NCBI GenBank assembly: GCA_037074705.1
Contig: CM073590.1
Location: 6,074,001-6,138,000 of the forward strand
DNA length: 64,000 nt
DNA from: Zhengitettix transpicula
Taxonomy: Eukaryota > Arthropoda > Insecta > Orthoptera > Tetrigidae
Direction of reading: 5' to 3'
Shown: positions 11,256 through 24,164 of the stretch, piece after piece
How positions within the stretch are numbered: the stretch's first letter is position 1
Layout: every line of letters begins with the position of its first letter
Program-made: the position numbers and the translations under genes
Notes under the pieces: generated by a model
Told to the model about the DNA's origin: nothing
The model's input: only the letters and a program-made list of their open reading frames with translations
Databases searched by the model: none

Positions 11256-12420
11256 TGGTTGGACTGTCTATAATATTTGCCAAGCGTCTGTTTGTTAAAA
11301 GGTTTAATTATCTCCGAGTTACACGTGTTTTTGTAAACAACCAAAAGTGAATTTTTCGATTTTTGCAATGGGTGATTTTGTTGAGCAAAGAACTTGCATC
11401 AAATTTTGTTTGCGGAACGAATATTCTTGTGCGGACACGTTGAAAATGTTGCGGAAGGTATTTGGTGATCAAACTATGGCACAAAAAACGTTTATAAGTG
11501 GTACAACGAGATCAAAGAGGGCCGAGAACGCGTTGAAGACGAACCGCGCTCTGGACGGCCATCAACGTCTACCGACGAGGGCCACGTCCAAAAAATCAAA
11601 GAGGTGCTTGAAAATCGTCGATGGACAATTAGAGATCTCGCTGATAGTGTTGAAATATCATTTGGCTCAGCCAAACCATTTTGAAGAATGTTTTGTGTCT
11701 CAAACGCGTCAAGTTTTTGGAAAAAAAAGCGTCGCGTTGATGTGTGTGAAACTTTGCTGTCTGACTATCAGGACCACTTGAAATGCATCATTACTGGAGA
11801 CGAGACTTGGATTTAAGCATACGACCATGAAACCACCGACCAATCCAGCGAATATCGTGCAGAACGTGAAGCAAGATCGAAAAGAGCACGGCAAAGTCGA
11901 TCGAAAATCACGGTTATGTTGACAGTTTTCTTTGATTATCGTGGTGTGGCGCACTATGAATTCCTTCCGCCGGGCCAAACTGTCAACAAATAATATTATT
12001 TGAGCGTTATGCGTCGTTTGCGTGAAGCTATTCCTCTGAATCGGCCGGAATCTTGGTTCCTTAATCACGATAATGCACTGTCATACTGCATTGGTTCTTC
12101 GCGACTTTTTTGCCAAAAACTCGACTCATATCGTTCCGCAACCACCGTATTCGCCTGATTTGGCTCCGTGCAACTTCTGGCTATTCAGCAAACTCAAAAG
12201 GCCAATGCGGGGACGCCGTTTTGACACGATTGAGGAGATAAAAACCGAATTGAAGAATGTCTTGAAGGCTATAGCGGAAAAAGACTATTCCGACTGTTTC
12301 GAAGACTGGAAAAAGCGTTGGAAAAGTGCGTTTTATTGGACTGGGATTACTTTGAAGGGGATGAAATTGATTTGGAAGAATAAATAAAGAATTTATATTT
12401 TATAAATAAATTCACCTTAC
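11256..12420 (+). mobile_element. mariner element, inactive
   Basis: A mariner transposon of usual size (~1.2 kb). The body holds a degenerate DD34D transposase (11368-12387). The left end reads TAGGTTGGTTGGACTG near 11252, as in many mariners. A matching right inverted repeat was not found, so the right limit is approximate. It sits in the long intron of the minus-strand membrane-protein gene. Confidence 0.8.
11368..12387 (+). pseudogene. mariner transposase, broken by frameshifts and stops
   Basis: This open frame starts MGDFVEQRTCIKF with the mariner N-terminal helix-turn-helix region. A one-base shift in an A-run near 11481-11489 moves the next part to another frame (KWYNEIKEGRERVEDEP, SGRPSTSTDEG, the usual linker of the family). 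The catalytic triad is recognisable: TGDETW (first Asp, just before an in-frame TAA at 11814), HDNA near 12068 and YSPDLAPC near 12149-12172, which gives the DD34D spacing of mariners. Another in-frame stop lies near 11990 and a further shift near 12073. After it, the C-terminal part is open to 12387. It cannot make functional transposase. Confidence 0.85.
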
Positions 12421-12429
12421 TTTTTGTTC

Positions 12430-14600
12430 ACAGTGGTATGCCACAACTTCTTACAATCCGTTTAAAATTACTCTTACACCATTTTAGGATTTATGTGATT
12501 CAGATATATTTACATTTCATTTGGGATTATAAATATTTTGTAATACAGGTTCTGTCTTTTGTTTAACTAATTTTAAAAATGCGTCGTGTGTAAATGCTTT
12601 AATAGAAAAAGCATACTAAACGAAACTGCTTATCTGATTTAGTTTCCTTTTGGAGTAACAAATACGGTACACTCCTATTTTACTAATTACCTCGAATTTA
12701 CATTGTTAATCGGATTCCCTCTCTTCTTAAGATTATTTTATTAACGTTTCAGAAATAGGATACTTTCTTAATTGTTTGAGACAAAATTAATCTCGCAAAA
12801 TGAGTTGCGGCTCAGATTCTGCATCGAAAAATTATAGGTTATCACGATGAAGTTTAATATTCATAAATAAAAAGGGTTAGGTAGCGTAAAACTCTGATTT
12901 CCTCAAATTATTTTACTATGTTTATTTGTAAGTAACAAGGAGGTAAAGAATTTGAATCGTAGATCTTCCACTGCTGCTTTTTTAATTTCCCATATCTGAA
13001 GTTCTCATACAAATTCATTTCTTTAAGAAATCAAGCGGATTCTGATAGTTATATAAAGTTTCATAAATATATTATTATTTAAAATTTTTGTCAAATTTCT
13101 TTTTGGCAAACACTAATTAATTTAATAATAGATGGAAATTTAATGCGTTGCAGAAGCGGTTGCAAATTATTATATGACTTATATACTTCGAACCCCTTGT
13201 TAATAGTAACCGTTACACGTTAAGAAACTTATATTGCCTCCGATTAATTCTCCTACATTAGATCTATTGAATCGCCTCTATTGGCTACTTTAATCGTTTC
13301 AATAATACATCATTATCGTGAATGATCTTTCATTTCTTTGTATAACAATTATCTGTTTGCTAGTTAGTTTCAGTTTCATTATATTTTATAAATACCCTGT
13401 ACATTTTCACCAAAACTTTTCAAACTCCAGTTTTTTATCATCGCTGATCCGCTTAATCATTCATCTATCTTCCTTATTGTTGAGAAACAACAATATTTTG
13501 TGACGGAATAATTGCATGTTATTCTGTCACTTGATTTATTTCAGATATTAAAAGATATTATGGATTACATTTCTACTTTTAGATAAGACTTCGTTATTTT
13601 TGTGTTTAGTTATTAATTGCTACCCAGTAATCTCCTTCATGGTTCTAATCTGTTAGCTGAAAAGATCAGCAAAAGTCCAATATTTTTTAATGAAAGTGTG
13701 TAAATTAAATTCCCGGAGACAAATTAAACTTAGAACTATTATATGTCGCAAAGTGTCAGTTAATCGAAATAAAAATAGCCTCTAGTATTTTGATAATTTA
13801 CTTAATTAATCCGAATGAAGATGCACATTATTGGTGGAGGTGCTTTATCACTACGATTGCACTTTTGAAACAATGTTTTAGTTTTGTAAATAGAAATTCG
13901 AAATTGATACAGAATGTATGCAGACATTTTTATTGCTCAAGAACACAAGAATATAATAATTTATTGATCGGAAAAGTACTTGAGAATTGCGAGGGAACGG
14001 AACTTCATACTGCGACTTGCAGAATGCGTAAATATGTTCCTGGGAAACAATGAATATTCATGTAGAGAAGTTGAAACACGATATTAGGGAATCAAAACAG
14101 GTCGAATACTATAAACAAAGGAAGTTACACAATATTTACGTTTCTATTTTTCGTAGAATTATAAATTATAGTAATAATACTAAATTGGTTAAGGAGATAA
14201 ATTAAATATAAACCAAAATTACTTATATCATCAGAAACTTCTAAAACATGACGTTTCTTCCTCAGTTCGTGAAGCTAATTAAGCGTGTATTACAAACAAA
14301 CTAAAACGATATATAAAAAGGGGTTATTTGAGATAAAAGTCATGAATGTTTCTGACATTTAATTTAAAAAATGTATTTGAGGAATAGGTTTTACATAATC
14401 ATATTCGTTAATCTACGCGCATTATAAATTAGTCATGTCAACTTCCTTAGAAGTTATTAATAGCAAAGAATAATTTTCTACTTTTTTCGAAAGTTTTAAA
14501 ATTAGAATAAATATTAAAGTGAGCATAATATAATTGAGAAAATACATAATATATTCGTTAAAAATAAATTGAAGACGGTAATGAAACGGCTAGTCGTCAA
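12430..14600. other. AT-rich stretch, no gene recognised
   Basis: There is no recognisable exon, RNA or transposon. Small open frames at 13318-13503 and 13790-14053 are AT-biased, show no domain and are compatible with chance. Confidence 0.5.
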
Positions 14601-14604
14601 ATGT

Positions 14605-14790
14605 TGAAATGAAAAATTTACATCTGATAGAAAATAATAAGGAAGATAGCCAAATACAGACAAAAGAAGTGATCATATAGGTCTAAATACTACACAACGT
14701 TTCTGGAAGCCTTGTTTCTTTCTTCAGGCGCAGAAGATATGTCAGAGCCGAGAGAGACACAACTGCGGCTTTTGAGTTTTGGCAACTGAT
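14605..14790 (-). repeat. Dispersed repeat family B, diverged copy
   Basis: This minus-oriented copy shares ACACAACGTTTCTGG and GATAGCCAAATACAGACAAA (plus-strand reading) with the family B pairs at 10555-10920 and 24585-24840. It is more diverged in the core, which reads GAAGCCTTGTTTCTTTCTTCAGG. Confidence 0.55.
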
Positions 14791-15149
14791 TGGTGCAGTT
14801 CTGTTTGTATTTGGCAGTCTTTCTAATTATAATCAATAATTTCCTACTTAATTAATATTGCATTTGTGCATTATCAACTCACCTTTAATTATGTTTCTCG
14901 GTATATTTAAAACCTGCCGTAAGTGACCACACGGACACATGTATCGTCCTTGAGTCGCCTTTTGCAATTTTATAGGGCATCAGATAATATTTGTTTAATA
15001 AGAAAATTATCAAACTTAATAACTTTTAATATGTCAGAAATCATAAAGAAATTACACTTATAGACCTCTTCCGGTAGAGAAGTTGCTTGCAAATTTAATT
15101 CGTATTTCGTAAATGTTGCTAACCTTCATATAAAAGACACCTCAACGTA

Positions 15150-17215
15150 TATTGAGGAGGATTTCTTCAAATTCTTTCAGAGAACTCTGTTCCGGTTCTG
15201 CATAATTATATATTTTTTCAACCTATATGTATAGATGAAATCATTGCAGTAATAAGATACTTGAAGTGTTCCCAAGCAGCACATATAAATGGCATAACAA
15301 GCAAATTGGGAAAAGTGTGTCGAAGCCATAGAATTTCCACTTAAATTCATATTTAACAAATGTATTTAAACTGGAATATTTCCCGATGCTCTCAAAATCG
15401 CGAAATGTTATTCAAGAAAGTTTCACCATCCGATGTATCAAATTATAGACCCATTTCTCTGCTTCCTATTTTTTCCAAAATTTTTGAAAAAATAATTCAC
15501 ATAAAAATTACATAATTCCTTGAGAAAATATAATGATTTAAGTTCCTCCCAGCACGGCTTCCTTAAAGGAAAAACCTCAAATAGTGCAATGTACGACTTC
15601 ATTCAAAATTTATTGGATGAGGGATTGAAGGCAACTGCAATATTTGCTGATCTAACACATCCGACACGGTTGATCATGAAATTTTACTAAGAAAGCTAGA
15701 ATATAATGGCGTATGGGAAAACGCTTTACTTCTCCTAAAATCATATCTATAAAATCGTAAACAAAAGGTAGTAGTCGCAACTTAAGATGGGAATATTCAT
15801 TTATCTGAGTGTGAATTAATTACTTGCGGTGTTCCCCAAGGCACTATTCTTGGGCCTTTACTTTTCATTCTTTATATTAATGATCTTCCAGGATTCGTAC
15901 ATCCTCTTAAATCAATTCTCTATGCGGATGATACAAATGTAGTGATTGCAGATAAAAATTCTAATAATCTTGTTATACACGTAGACAGCAGACAAACTAA
16001 ATGTGTGGTTTAAAGTCAATAAATTATCACTAAATCTAAATAAAACCAAGTTCGTCCAGTTCTCAGCGGATAGTAGTAACAACCTTCTAGAGAAGTTCCA
16101 GACTGAGGCGCCTTTTCTGGGTCTTCGGATTCAGTAATTTAAAGTGGACTCACCATATAGATCTGTTTGCTGGGAAACTCAGTTCGGCTTGTTATTGTTT
16201 CAGAATCTTAATGAAACACAACGGAAATGGTTTACTTTGCGTATTGTCATTCCTTTATGTGTTATGGCAGTGTAAATTGGGGTAATTGATCCAGGATCAT
16301 TGAAATATTCAAGTTGCAAAAGCGTACCATTAGAAAACTTTCTAATACGGCTAATAAATGTTGTTTTAAGCCGTTTCTCAAAAGTCTGCTAATACTAACT
16401 CTTCCCAGTGTGATTATTCACGAAATGCTAAAATTCGTTAAGCGGAACATGAATATTTTTGAAACGAATGGCGAGTCTCACGATTATGAGACTAGAAATC
16501 GCTCAGGTCTAAGATCGGACAAGCATCGCCTTGCTCTCTACCAGGGAAGTATTCACCACTCAGGGATAGTTTTATACAATAGTCTTCATCCAGATGTAAA
16601 GAACAATAATAACTACAAAAGTTTTGGGATTCAATGTAAAAATATTCTTCTGAAAGCCGCGTTTTACTGAGAACAGGAGTTTCTTGATCGTTCCATTAAT
16701 AATTATTTTTTTAAATAAGCTGCAAAAATGTTCAATGTGTTGCTAATAATAACTAATTATTTCATAACTTGCTTAGTCTCTGTTGGTCTTTTCTTATCTT
16801 TTGTTTGTTTCATGTACGGCCTGGAGTTTGCAGATTCCTCGTCGCTCTGTTTCGTGAAATGACTTGTCCGTCGTTTGATTCCTCCGAGTGTGCGTGTGTC
16901 AACTTTGGTGTTTATTCTTGTATGATGTATTTTATGATAGTTAATTCTCGAATCATTAATTATTTACTAGTAGGTACTACATTTTTTATTATAACTCTAA
17001 ATATTATATTATGCCCTTAATATAGTTAAGGAATTATTATTTTTGTAATTATTAATATATTTTTCTTGTTGGGAAATTTGTGTTCCCGAATTCTTTTATT
17101 TTTATATTAACTTCTAATTATTTATATTTGCAACATCCAATTATTATATTGTAATTTTATGTATTGACGTATCCTATTTTCTCTTACGAGGACTAATGGA
17201 ATAAAATAAATCAAA
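15150..17215 (+). mobile_element. Non-LTR (LINE) retrotransposon, 5'-truncated and decayed
   Basis: The plus strand carries the 3' half of a LINE. Reverse transcriptase motifs appear in order across several frames: FPDALKIAK near 15382, SNYRPISLLPIFSKIFEKII near 15440, DTVDHEILLRKL near 15665, [20 protein letters not shown] near 15827, and LYADDTNV near 15918 with the catalytic YADD intact. A C-terminal part, IFETNGESHDYETRNRSG, is open at 16314-16670. A long 3' UTR follows, ending in GGACTAATGGAATAAAATAAATCAAAT near 17190. Stops and shifts make it non-functional. The clade (CR1/jockey group) is not fixed. The same 3' UTR recurs at 20640-21115 and, inverted, at 32970-33060. Confidence 0.85.
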
Positions 17216-17229
17216 TATCGAGACATGAG

Positions 17230-17456
17230 ATACATATATCTGCAAGGCGTGTCTTATTTACCGACGACAAATTTTAAAGTTTCTTATAACATTTCCCATA
17301 ATTCTATGGTCTAATATTTTGAGCTTTTTTCTGGACACTCAACTCCATACTCCGACGAGACCAACACAGCAACTGACCTAACACATCGACGCGCGCACCA
17401 TAATCCGTCTCAATTTAACAATCCCCAACAATAGACGGCGCGGTAAGAGGATGCCG

Positions 17457-17506
<50 letters not shown>

Positions 17507-18095
17507 CAACACTTGATAAAATATATCGTAACATATCAACGGGAGTATCCGTTGATAGAGGCATAATTTTGTATCTTGTTGATTTTTTGTGTTGTTGTTG
17601 CTGGCGCGCGAGCATTATTATTGTCACATTGAAAGGACATTCGAAGTCGAGAGCGAAAGGGAGCATGTGCTCTACAAAAGTGTACTTAAAGCCACGTGTT
17701 GTGTAGATCAAAATCACGCCTGAGGAATTTATGTTTCATGTTTCGATAAATAAACTTTTAAAAAAGTTTGCTTATTCACTTTATAAAATAACCTGGCGCA
17801 CAAGAGCTGACGAATTATATGATTCGTACACGTAAGATGGACTCAGAAATTATCCTACATCACGGAAATAAGGAGTCGGCATAGAAACGTCGCAGGGTTG
17901 TTTGCTCCAAACCTGGTGGGCAAGCGAACAGATTACACTTTGTCGCCCAAACTTGTGGGGCCCAAAATAATTTACTACATATATATTTGCGTTAATTGTT
18001 ATGTGTTTTTATTAGATTGCTACATAACGGTCACTAAGAGAATTAAACACACAGTTGTTTCGGGTACTCCATGCGTATTTCAAAAAATATATATA
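17230..18095. other. No gene recognised; possible old LTR-element remnant
   Basis: This stretch includes a TA microsatellite. Around 17735-17960 an AATAAA-bearing AT stretch is followed by CCTGGCGCACAAG and later by TCGCCCAAACTTGTGGGGCCC. These are loosely like an LTR end plus a primer-binding site, but no coding motif supports a retrotransposon call. Confidence 0.25.
17463..17506. repeat. (TA)n microsatellite
   Basis: About 22 uninterrupted TA dinucleotides. The run creates an artificial Tyr-Ile open frame on the minus strand. Confidence 0.95.
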
Positions 18096-18104
18096 TTTGA
18101 AGAG

Positions 18105-18380
18105 AATACTGCGTCCCCACAGCAGCATCCTCTCCCGCTATCGGAAGGGCGTGGGACAAGTACCCAATGCCCGACCTACCTGATGCAGGTTTTTCTAGGG
18201 TTTGTCCTGCATTTCTTTAGGCGAATGCCGGGTAGGATCCTTAAAATATAGGCCGGGGGCCCTAGTTAACCCTTGGCTACCTTCCTCCACCCTTCCACAA
18301 CCCCCCTTTCAAATTCCTTTCCTATGCTATAAGAGGGGAGTTGCCACTATGTGGATTACCTATACATAGCCTGTCTACAC
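18105..18380 (+). repeat. Dispersed repeat family A, 5'-truncated copy
   Basis: Colinear with 3220-3480. It contains GGGCGTGGGACAAGTACCCA, the GGCGAATGCCGGGTAGGATC block and the tail side CATAGCCTGTCTACACCCC. The first ~200 bp of the family are missing. A separate 3' tail fragment of the same family (TCCTCATGTAGGCTGTCACT) lies at about 18505-18595. Confidence 0.7.
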
Positions 18381-18904
18381 CCCCCAAAAAAAAATTACCT
18401 ATGTTTGCAAAAAAAACAACTGAACAAGACGAAACGTTTCAATGACACGCACATGTGTAATTAATTATTTAAAATAGCCGTTTTGCTATCCATAGCTACT
18501 TTACTCTCCCATCCGCAGCCCATTTCCTACAATATAAAAGGGGAGACGTCAACATGTAGATGATCCTCATGTAGGCTGTCACTCTCAAAAAAGTGTATTA
18601 CACAGATCATTACTCATACCAAAAACGTCATTTTCCGGTATTACAATATAAAGCAAAAGATATTTAACAGTTATTATATACTTTTTAATTTGCACACTGG
18701 CCAAATCGAATTTTCTTATCATATTCGTGTATTTGTGCAATTATTGAAGCACTTAACTGTACACAACATTGAGTTCCAATTTTCTAACGTTTTTCCAAAT
18801 TCCATTTTGATATTGTAAGAAAAATGCTAGATAATTTAAACAGACACAAGCAAATTCAGGAAACTTCCCTATAAAAGCAAGGGAATCGATATAAAAACGG
18901 GTGG

Positions 18905-19325
18905 GGAACCGACACTGTCATTTGCCCGTCAGACACTAGCCCGATAAACGATTTCCTGACAATATTCTGTTTGACGTTTGCCCTTACAGGTCATTATTCC
19001 GATCAGTCATTTTCCTCAAAAGGCGCGAGTTTACGAATGAAAACATAATATTAATAGAACACTTAATATATATTACACAAGATTATTAATGTAAATGAAG
19101 TTATTTATGCGTGCAACAATTTACACCGAACTTGGAACAAGTGTCACGATCCAGGAACTAACGCGGTGGACTTAACGCAACTCTAGCACCCCTATGATGT
19201 GTAATTTGAGTTCCCCATGTCGTTAGGAGTTGAAAGTAAACAATAGAAACATCGAGAGTGAGACTATGAATCTGAATGATCCTGTAAACTATTTATTCGA
19301 CGCCAATATTTTCGCTTATTCCAGG
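18905..19325 (+). mobile_element. Solo arm of the fold-back element family
   Basis: Matches the left arm at 7186-7560 in order: a CCCGA-type motif array (GACACTAGCCCGATAA, CAGGTCATTATTCCGAT), then AACTTGGAACAAGTG, CTCTAGCACCCCTATG and TGTAAACTATTTATTCGACGCC. It retains the ~75 bp AT-rich part that the left arm at 7186 lacks but the right arm keeps. No inverted partner is present. It stops where a family A fragment begins at about 19330. Confidence 0.6.
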
Positions 19326-19329
19326 CCCC

Positions 19330-19445
19330 ATGTCACGACCAGATATGGAGGCAGCTGGCCGATAGCTCCAATGAGAACACGGAAAACTTTTGCCGTGTGC
19401 CCAACGTCGGCGGCTATGTTGTAAATACCTCTCAAAAGTGCCCTA
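19330..19445 (-). repeat. Family A fragment (5' part)
   Basis: GGAGGCAGCTGGCCGATAGC and the following ~90 bp match the first third of family A in reverse orientation. It directly abuts the fold-back arm. Confidence 0.5.
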
Positions 19446-19544
19446 TGCTTGAAACCGGAGAGACAAGAAAGACGTAGCCATAGGTAGCTTTGCATTCAGG
19501 TTTTTTAAGGAACAGACGTTGTCGTGGCCCTTCCGTTGTTATTT

Positions 19545-19910
19545 AGAGTAACAGGCTATTTGAGGGTAATCCGCGTGGCGGCAACTCCCCTCTAATAGCC
19601 TAGGAAGGGATTTGAAAGGGGGGATGTTGAAGGGTAGAGGAAGGTAGTCAAGGGTTAACTAAGACCCCCGGGCTTTAGTTTAAGGATCATACCCGGAATT
19701 TTCCTAAAAGTGATGAAGCCAAACCCAAGAAAATCTGCATAAGGTAGTATGTACTTGTCCCACGCCCTTCATTCACTTCTCCGAGCCTCGACTAGTTTAG
19801 GTGGCAGCTGGCCGATTATTCCAATGGGAATAGCGGACTACGTTTACCGTATTCCCAAGGTCTGCGACCGCGGAACCTACACCTCTCCAAACAGGCCGAG
19901 GTACCCTTTT
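19545..19910 (-). repeat. Dispersed repeat family A, near full-length copy
   Basis: In plus reading it begins TTTAGAGTAACAGGCTATTT, which is the family's 3' tail reversed. It runs through AAAGTGATGAAGCCAAACCC and TGTCCCACGCCCTTC to CAAACAGGCCGAGGTACC. A further tail fragment (GTAACAAGCTACATGAGGG) follows at 19915-19945. Confidence 0.7.
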
Positions 19911-19949
19911 TTTTAGTAACAAGCTACATGAGGGTAATATGCTCAGTTG

Positions 19950-20640
19950 CAGATTTAAGATAAATCATTCTACTATTCCATAACTATACTCAACAGTAAC
20001 CTTACTTGCACCTCAGTTAATAGCGTAAACAGGTCCATTCACATTTCTATTTTCAGTGTTACAGTCCGAATAAATACACTCAATTACCCAGAGCGAACGG
20101 AAACCAAATCAGCGCTTTGTACTATCGCGAGTTCACGTAGGAAGAAACTGAACGGTCGAAGTTTAGGTGGCAGTTTTGGTATCAGTACTTATAGAACACG
20201 TCTGACCTGTACAATATGATGATAATTAATAATAATATCACCACTCTTAGTGATGAAGGCAACGTTCAACAGTGAAAATTGATAAACTTCCATAAAAATT
20301 CTAATAAACATGGAGTGTTGATGAGTAGCTGACTACTATTCTTTTAAAAGTCCCATCCGATTTTATTCGCGTTATGTAAAATGAAAATAAGATCAGAGAA
20401 ATCTTATAATCGTACAATAAGTTCATCATCTCTGTTATTAATGTTTTATGTTGAAGAAGTAAATGAGTGATTGAAAGAGAAGTTTTCAAAATGTATTGTA
20501 TTAACAGGAGAGCGAATTATAAGGATTGTCTTAGCAAAGAAGACGTCAAAATTAAAATAATATAAACGAATAGAGAATCGCTTCCCTAATAATTGAATTG
20601 TATTTTTGAAAAAGTGTTGAATATATTGCTTTCTAAAATA
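19950..20640. other. No gene recognised
   Basis: AT-rich. Only a 62-codon minus-strand frame at 20301-20489, with no domain. Confidence 0.5.
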
Positions 20641-21115
20641 AACTATTTCTTACCTAGTATACAGTCTGTTTAGTTTTTCCTGCTCTTTCCTTTGTTTGTT
20701 TCATACGGGCTGTAGTTAGCACAGATTATCATCTCCGAGAAGTGTGTGCTCATTGTTGAGTGTCATGCTTTTAGCTACCCTGTAACTTTTTTCTTGTTTG
20801 AGTGTAGTTCCCTATTAATTTTGTTCAGTCATTGTATTATTGGTCTGTAAACAATTCTTTATTCAAAAATATTAATAAGCATATTCTGTAAATATTAAAC
20901 TACAATCTGGTCCGTTTTCTGTGTTCCATTGTTATTTAATTGCATTAAAGGCTCTTCATTAATTTGTTATTATTTTACTATACAGAAAAACGTTTGTCTT
21001 CTATAATAACCTATCACAGTTTCTAGTAACTATTTGCAATTTCATTTATAATGTATCCTATTTTTCAACCGAGGACTAATTAAATTAATAAAATCAATAA
21101 ATAAATTAGTCCCTA
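20640..21115 (+). mobile_element. LINE 3' untranslated tail, second copy
   Basis: Diverged but colinear with 16760-17215. Shared points are TTTGTTTGTTTCAT followed by a CTCCGAG-containing block, then TGTATCCTATTTT and GAGGACTAAT, ending in an (AATAAA)-rich tail. It is only the 3' end of the LINE found at 15150-17215, consistent with a severely 5'-truncated insertion. Confidence 0.6.
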
Positions 21116-21579
21116 ACACTGAAATTGGATTATGGAAAATTTTTCTCAAGCTATATTCGTATGTATGGAGCACCGGATTGACTCTGAAACATGTTCAACT
21201 GGAAAACCTGTAAGGGGATGACAGGAAACTTTTGAAATGTGGCACTACAGAATAATAACCAAGGTTCCATAAGGAACAAGATAGTTTTAAAACTCGGCAA
21301 CAGAACAAATCTTTATATGACACTAATAATAAATTGACTGTTTTCAATCAAACTGAGAAATCAAGGATTTGTTAGCTTAGTGATGAAAGAATTGTAAAGT
21401 AAAGAAACGATCACAATATATCAGATAATTAAAAATTAGGGAACTAAGAACCACATATATGACTAGCCAATAGACTGTAATGACAGGAAATTATTAAAAA
21501 TGTCTGAAATACTTTCACACTGAATTCTAAATATAGCCATTTAGTTTAAGCGTTACAAATGATATTGGTAGCCTATGGC

Positions 21580-22440
21580 GACAATAATGTATCTGAAGGA
21601 ACGTGTAGAGATAGTGTCGTTTTCGCAAAGACGGAAATTTTGACCTGAGCGACAATAAGTGAGAAAATCGACCCAGAAGGTTGAGGGCCATCAATTGCAG
21701 ACTTTACTGTGCAAGAACGATACTCAATCGCAAAAAAACTTGCCGAGCAATTGGCTGTAGCTCAACCAGCCAGTTTCATGAGCCTACGTGCCATGGGAAA
21801 GGTTCAAAGGATCATAAAATGGGTGCCGCATGAATTGAACGATAGGCAGATGGAGCGACGCCGAAACACATGCGAAATCTTTCTTGCCAGACAAAAAATA
21901 AAGTCGTTCCTTAATCGGATTGTGACTGGCGATGAAAATTGGATATATTTTGAGAATCCTAAACGCATGAAATCGTTGGTTAAACCCGGCCAACCATCAA
22001 CATCGCATCGGTCGCTTCGAACGGTGGGTTCAGCAGGGTATCATCTACTATGAACTTTTGAAACCTTGTGAAACTGTCAATGCCAACAACTGATCAAACT
22101 GCACCGTGCTCTGCGTGAAAAAGGTCGGATTAGGAGCAAAGAAATGACAGTATATTTTCCTCTACGACAACGGACCATCGCACACGTCAACAATTGTCCG
22201 AAACTACTTGCAGGCACTCAATTGAGAGGTGCTAACCCATGCCGCTTATTCATTAGACCTGGCCCCTTTCCGACTACCACCTGTTTTCGTCGATAAAGAA
22301 CATTGATTCTTTCGAATAAAATGGCTCAATGAGTGGCTTGTCTTGAAAGAGAAGGATTTTTTTGGTGTGGTATCCACAAATTTCCCGAGTTATTACAAAA
22401 ATTTGTAGCTAGCGAGAGCCGGCACTTCGAATAATTTGTT
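21580..22440 (+). mobile_element. mariner element 2 (mauritiana/mos1-like), inactive
   Basis: A second, different mariner. Plus-strand frames give KKLAEQLAVAQPASF, then GKVQRIIKWVPHELNDRQME, RRNTCEIFLARQK and RIVTGDENWIYFENPKR, closely like the mos1 lineage. The triad is visible as GDENW near 21930, YDNGPSHT near 22165 and YSLDLAP near 22250, where the usual Pro of SPD is Leu. Several stops and shifts break the frame after 22053. The ends are not sharply defined. This element differs in subfamily from the mariner at 11256. Confidence 0.8.
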
Positions 22441-22449
22441 ATTTTACTT

Positions 22450-24160
22450 TCTAAGTATAAAACATGTATTTTTGTGACCAATTTAAACTTGTACACCTGG
22501 AATATTTAAGATTCTCAAAAATTCTACCGCAAAAAACTCTAACAGAACTGTTGGATTAACGAATAAAATTTCAGTATTAAAAGAATTGTAAGATGATGAT
22601 AATTCTCCAGTTCTTGTAAATTTATCTTGGCACATAGCCAATTTATAATAGATTAATAATAATTATGAAATGAAATTATGAAATGATTAATTTCTCAAAT
22701 CGTTTTATTTAAATTTCACACCAAGGGAGATTGATAAGATTCATAATTATGTTGTATTGATATCAGTTTAGATTAGCGTAATCGACGACATATGGAACAG
22801 TCTCACGCCCATTTAGTCCTCTTCATCGATAAATTATTGTTCGTCTGTATAATCGTAGGCAAGCAGTGTATTATGAAAGGGGGGCCTCGACACTTTACAT
22901 AAAATAAATAATTTATGGCTTCATTAACAACTCTTAATAATTCATAAATCTTAGAAACTTTTACGAAAAACAATTTTCTCGCTAAATATATTTAATGTAA
23001 ATTGTATTTCAATAATTTAAATATATATATAAGCGATTGATGTTAATGTTACTATTTCACGTCCATAAATTTAGCACGTTTACCGCTATTTTTACCAAAA
23101 GAAAACCTGGAACATTTTACTGTCCAGAGTTGCAGTTCACGTCCAGTATTGTGCAATCAGCTTACAATCACCATGAGCTCTTTCGAATTTCAAGTATATT
23201 AAAACAATACATATTTAATAGAAATTCGTTTAATATGTATTAACTTATTATATCATCTAAATATATATATCTGTTAAAGATATTAATAATGTTACGCAGT
23301 AAATCTCAATTTTCCTACAATTGTGAAGAAATTCTAATTGTAATTGACATTTAACCAATTTATTCGAAAAAATTAACCATATTTTTATGTTACTATGTAA
23401 TAAATTTCCGTAGTTATATTTGATGAATTTAAAAAAATATTATAATACAAGAATGATAAAATCACAAAAATAGTTAAAGGTCAATTTATCTGTGTAAGAC
23501 GGAAATATAATAGATGCAATATTTCAGGCCAAGTCTCAAATCATAAGAATAATGAAAAAATATACTACTATTTATAATATTACATTTAAAAAACTAATCG
23601 GCCTTGAGTCAAAAAATTAATTATAATGCTTATTAACAAAAATATATTGATTGCGCCACGTTTCGTACTCTATTGGGTCCTTATCAGGTTGGATAGTTTT
23701 TATTAATTTTGTATACAAGTCAAGAGTAAAATTTAGAGGCAATGCCTTTCTTGTTGTAACCGAAATGAATCTTAATAATGGTTACAAAGTACCACATGTT
23801 ATTTCCTAAACTCATTGAGTTGATTTTCCTTAAACTAGTACATTCATGCGTGTTTCCTACGTAATTAAAATGCAGAGATGCAACTCATAAACTATGGATG
23901 CCTGCCCCACTTTTCCTGGTGCTTCATAATCTTTTTCTTGATTTGTTCTACAATTTCATAATTATTAAATGCGGGCTTATATTACACCCAGTAATATTTT
24001 ATCTCCTATATTAAATGATGACTTATTGTAGACTATTTGTTACCCATCAAACTAATTATACATTTATTAGTGAGTGAATGTGAATGGCGTAGATCTTAGC
24101 GAACGAATATGATGTATGTATCAAAGAAAACGCCAACGCCAATTGATAAAATATCATTTT
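22450..24160. other. AT-rich stretch, no gene recognised
   Basis: Strongly AT-rich with no recognisable exon. Near 23655-23690 the minus strand reads CTGATAAGGACC, then TACGAAACGTGGCGC. This is another CTGA...GAAACG arrangement like those in family B, and may be the noncoding end of a Penelope-like element. Confidence 0.4.
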
Positions 24161-24164
24161 CAGA

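Noticed and set aside
17415..17717. 100-codon minus-strand open frame
   Set aside because: Much of it is Tyr-Ile encoded by the TA microsatellite; no domain.
17700..17960. LTR end plus primer-binding site
   Set aside because: Only loose resemblance to TGGCGCCCAACG-type sites and no coding motifs nearby.
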